From the NCBI GenBank assembly GCA_025094145.1, contig JALLLS010000002.1, forward strand, positions 496,001 through 560,000: a DNA stretch of 64,000 nucleotides, written 5' to 3'. The position numbers were made by a program, and so were the translations under genes. Under the pieces are notes generated by a model. It worked only from the letters and a program-made list of their open reading frames with translations. It did no database searches and had not been told where the DNA came from. The stretch is from Spinellus fusiger (Eukaryota; Mucoromycota; Mucoromycetes; Mucorales; Phycomycetaceae). This document shows, one piece after another, positions 60,594 to 64,000 of this stretch. Within the stretch, counting starts at the first letter, position 1. Each line of letters starts with the position of its first letter.

Positions 60594-63362
60594 TTATTGT
60601 GGTCGGTCCCATTTTCGTACTCTCCCGCGACGGTCTGTTGTGTAAATACAGTTCTTTTTAAACAGAACGTCGACACATGGATCAGCATGGATAGTATGTA
60701 TGCTTACAGGCTGAAGAAGAGGAACCTGAGTCTTATTCAAGGGTGGATGAAGAGTGGGCAGTTGTGTGTGATTGGTCTCTTCTACTAATGGAGCCCAACT
60801 AGTAATATTCGATCCCACAGAGGAACGTTTTCTAAGTTTTGAAAGGGCTGACAGTTCTGTGCTTGAACTTCTTCCTGTAAGACTGAACCGAAAAGATCGC
60901 TGGTAGGGTTTGTTTTTTTCTGTCACTTCTTCTTGTACAGGAGACCTTTCTGGTTCTGTTTCAGAAGGATGGGAGGCCTTGTTAATAAGCGATTGCCTTG
61001 TTTTCTATGGGTCCAATAAAAAAGTACAGCCATAATAGCCACACAACACCACATCCTATTATTAAATTCTTCTCCTTTTGTGTGTATGTGTGTGTATGTG
61101 TGTGTGTCTTTTCTTCTTCACCGATTTACCTGTCTAGGCCGATGTAATGCATGAATGGAGAAATCCCATAGAATTAGATTGCAGTCTTCTCCGACACTAG
61201 CAAATCGATGGACTTTATCATTGCACCTCCATACATCAAATGCTAAGCCATTGACCTAACAGTTCATTTCACTGTATTAATAACAAACAAAACAAACAAC
61301 AGCAGCAACAAGCAGGAGATGGAAATATTACCCATGATTTGTGTCCCTGACATCTTGCTACAATACGCTGTTCTCGGAAAGACCATATAGTAACAAGATC
61401 ATCCTGGCCTCCTGTCTGAATCATTAGCCCGTGCACACAAGGGCACAGATGCACTTACTATAATATAATGCCCATCAGGACTCCATGCAACACACTGTAT
61501 TCTCCCATAGTAGCTTCCGTAAATATCATCCATCCTACCCTCCATCATCAATACTCACACTTGCCATCCACTGCCCTAAACACTCACTTTTCTTGGTGAT
61601 AATCAATCGTTCTTAACAGACCATCTTTGCCCACCACAGCCATATGAGATCCATCAGGAGAAAAGGCAAAGGCAAGAATTCCCTTGTCACTCACTCTCCA
61701 ATGCGATACAGGATTGTACTTTGAGTGCTTGTAGGGTTTTGTGACCTTGAATCTATGCATGTTCACTCTCTTCAATTGGTGCTTTCATCAACACACTGTT
61801 TTCTACTTACTGCTCTTCTGCCCATGTTTGAGGGGAGGGCGGCAAATGAAAAGGTTGGTCGTCTTTCTCCTTGTCCATGACTAGCATTGTGCCGTCCTCA
61901 AATGCAGCTATAAATAAATCCTCGGATCCTGGCACCCATCTCAATAGAGTGACAGCAGAGGCATTGATAATACCCTTTATGTATGTATGTATGTATGTAT
62001 GTATGCATTTTAATGATGATACACATACACATTAGAACTTACATTCTTATTGAACCGAGAGTATCTGTTGCTGATAGGATCGTACCAAAGAAAGTCACCC
62101 GAGGAAAATCCAATGAGAATATCCATATGCTCACTCTGGGCGCTTGTGAGAGTGTTGATATCATGGCATGTAGGATAGGCCTTGGAGAACCCAAGCCGAG
62201 CCAGGGGTTCCTAATGAATCCATGAAGAAGGATTTATTATCACTATCACTATTATTATCACTGATATGATTAAGAAAAATAAAATAAAAAGATGGATACT
62301 TTATTATGACAGTGCATTGGCCACAAAGATCACAGTAAGAAAAGAAAGAAAGAGAGAGAAACATACATGACATCCAAACACTTACTTTTTCATGGTGACT
62401 GTCCATCCACAAGAAGTTCATGCCTACATTAAAGAACAAGAAATCACCTTGACTGGGTTTGGAGGCCAGTGTCTTGAGAAGAAAGTCATTCGTCATGGAT
62501 CTATCAATAAAGGAAGACTTGAGCTTCGAGAGACTGTTCTTGGGGCGTTTGGCGTGTCCATAGTGGCGGTGACTGCGACTGAACAGAGAAGAAAAGGAGC
62601 CTACACTACTGTTGCCTCCCAAGGAAGAAGAAAGGTCGTCGGGCACGGGTTCTGGCGGTGTCAGTGTAGCATCATGGGCAAAAGTACCCGCCCCAGCACC
62701 CACCCCAGCACCCGCCCCCTGAGGAAGAGGTTTGCCCTTTCCTGCTCTGTGAGAAGAGAGGAACTCGGTGTGGGTGGAGGAGAGGTGGCGTGGAGAGCTC
62801 TGTTCGGTGCTGGAGAGAGATGAGCTGGAGTGGGTTCGGTGGGTGGCAGAGGCATTGGGGATGGGCAGTGCTTCGAGAGAAGAGGAGACATGGATGCTAG
62901 GGAGCAGTGAGTCCGTGTGCTCCCATTCTTCTTCTTCTCCCTCCTCTACAGAGTACATGACATTATGCTCCACTCTCTCTCCTGCATGAACGTGTTCAGA
63001 GACAGACGAGGAGGCAGACGATGCCTTTGTTGATTGAACACCGAGAGAGGAGGAGAGGTGGGGTTGGAGAGAAGAAAGGTCTCCAAGTGTAAGGTGAGTG
63101 CCTGTAGTGAATTGGGGTCGTATCTCTTCCAGAAAGAACTCATGAAGAAGGGTATAGGTTCCTTCGGGAGTGCCTATCTCACTGTCAATAGAGGCTTTGT
63201 TGGAGGATGGAAAGGGCTTTAGTAGTTTGTTGGAGGGTGAGGTTGAGGCTAGACGACTGTTACTACGTGACATGCCACCCATGACCAGGCTCTAAGGAAG
63301 TGGTGATGAGCCTATCCACAGCCACAGTCTTCTTCACTCACTGATTGAAGGTAGCTGTCCAT
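60594..63362 (-). CDS. CreC/WDR20-like WD40 protein
   Basis: Minus strand, proposed exons 63362-63342, 63291-62386, 62210-62043, 61974-61811, 61752-61588, 61534-61459, 61415-61332, 61255-61130 and 61004-60594, giving 706 residues. Using the ATG at 63282 instead gives 696. All joins are in phase. WD40 blocks follow a long Ser-rich N-terminus: [99 protein letters not shown] and the last blade [15 protein letters not shown]. This is the signature of fungal CreC and animal WDR20/DMWD. These activate or stabilise the deubiquitinase CreB (USP12/46 in animals) and act in carbon catabolite repression and permease control. The N-terminal region has Gly-Ala repeats ([12 protein letters not shown]). The gene is complete; the first tiny exon is the least certain part. 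Confidence 0.9.
61980..62006. repeat. (TATG)n microsatellite in a creC intron
   Basis: About six TATG units lie in the intron between exons ending at 62043 and starting at 61974. They sit directly upstream of the ATAAAG acceptor. Confidence 0.85.
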
Positions 63363-64000
63363 AGTCTTCAGATATCTAGACTCTATAGAGAAGGAGAGAT
63401 AAGGAAGAGGAAGAAGAAAAGATAAGGAAGAAGAGACACTTTTCAAGTAGTAAAGTGGGGTAGAAATGACAATGTGTGACTTGTACACTTCCATGCTTTG
63501 TCTTTCTATTTATGTCCTATCTTCTTGTTACTGTTTCCATCACTGGGCGGCAGTGCAAGTGATTCGTTAGTTTCTATTCTCCCATCTATGCTCTTTAATG
63601 TCACTAGAGTCACTCTTCCTATGGAAATCCATAGCTTTGGTATCTATGACTTTGGTATCTATGGCTTTGGTATCTATGACTTTGGTATCTATGGCTTTGG
63701 TATCTATGGCTTTGGCATTTATGGCTTTGGTATCTATAGCTTGGCAATCCAATGCTATGAAAATATTAAGACTACAGCTGCCATTCTATTCTATTCAACT
63801 TCCTACCCATCTACCACTGCTCCTGCTACAGTGCTGCTGTTGTGGGTGGTGGTGAGGGTGGGCGTGGGCCATAAAGAGTGCTCTCGGGTGTACTAAGGAC
63901 TGTTCTTTGGTGTAGGGCTCGCTCTATAATATGATGGCGAGCAGAAGGGTTGTATAGGAATGTCAAGCCATCTCCTAGTGTTATATTCATAGGCACTGTA
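63363..64000. other. Upstream region of creC with a 15-bp tandem repeat
   Basis: This holds the presumed promoter of the creC-like gene. A plus frame of 132 codons (63498-63896) crosses the repeat, but outside the repeat it has no recognisable motif and an odd composition, so I do not call it a gene. Confidence 0.4.
63636..63740. repeat. 15-bp tandem repeat, about seven units
   Basis: Units of TTTGGTATCTATGAC/GGC repeat seven times with one or two substitutions. In the plus frame they encode FGIYD/FGIYG. Confidence 0.9.

Noticed and set aside
63498..63896. 132-codon plus frame with FGIYG repeats
   Set aside because: The repeat is a 15-bp tandem array that keeps a frame open by itself; flanking residues lack any family pattern.
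1..64000. CRISPR arrays, bacterial operons, rRNA genes
   Set aside because: No regularly spaced direct repeats with unique spacers and no rRNA-like sequence seen; all genes have eukaryotic structure.

Overview
The window looks like nuclear DNA of a filamentous fungus, most likely a Mucoromycota/Mucorales species with a Phycomyces-like, AT-rich, intron-rich genome. The reasons are: many short GT-AG introns (48 to about 250 nt); a secreted RNase T2 that closely resembles RNase Rh of Rhizopus; fungal families such as Svf1, creC, AzgA and a SWIRM protein; heavy loads of Tc1/mariner relics; and relics that resemble the eukaryotic TnpB-like (Fanzor) genes common in Mucorales. Exon joins were worked out by hand. 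For every multi-exon gene listed, the summed exon length divides by three and the joins restore conserved family residues.

Layout. 1-5.3 kb: decayed Ty3/gypsy-type LTR retrotransposon (minus strand) and AT-rich spacer. 5.3-7.0 kb: a Tc1/mariner element with TA target duplication and a dead transposase. 8.3-10.4 kb: seven-exon AzgA-type purine permease (minus). 10.4-19.7 kb: gene-poor AT-rich DNA with one Fanzor-like relic at 13.4-14.2 kb. 19.7-20.4 kb: RPL17 (uL22). 22.5-22.7 kb: large microsatellites. 23.6-25.2 kb: a NOL4-like H2C2 zinc-binding protein. 28.0-29.3 kb: lineage-specific repeat protein. 29.7-33.5 kb: importin-7/8 type karyopherin (eight exons). 34.2-38.0 kb: F-box/LRR protein with a long acidic/Ser-Thr tail, spliced with one GC-AG intron. 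38.7-39.4 kb: RPL8 (uL2). 39.8-40.8 kb: calcipressin. 41.1-42.0 kb: secreted RNase T2 (minus). 42-53.6 kb: gene-poor, TE-rich interval with a perfect 63-bp-arm inverted repeat, a second Fanzor-like relic, several Tc1 relics, a foldback/MITE-like element and an orphan helix-turn-helix ORF. 53.7-55.0 kb: Svf1-family lipocalin-like protein (minus). 58.6-60.0 kb: SWIRM-domain protein (minus). 60.6-63.4 kb: creC/WDR20-like WD40 protein (minus).

The genes are ordinary eukaryotic single-gene units, not operons. They fall into two dense islands (about 19.7-42 kb and 53.7-63.4 kb) separated by transposon-rich deserts. They cover translation (RPL17, RPL8), nuclear import (importin), calcineurin control (calcipressin), ubiquitin-linked regulation (F-box protein; creC/WDR20, partner of a deubiquitinase), chromatin (SWIRM), purine uptake and extracellular RNA degradation. 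The least explained material is in the deserts: two similarly deleted Fanzor-like relics, a perfect large hairpin, and an intact orphan HTH ORF next to Tc1 debris.
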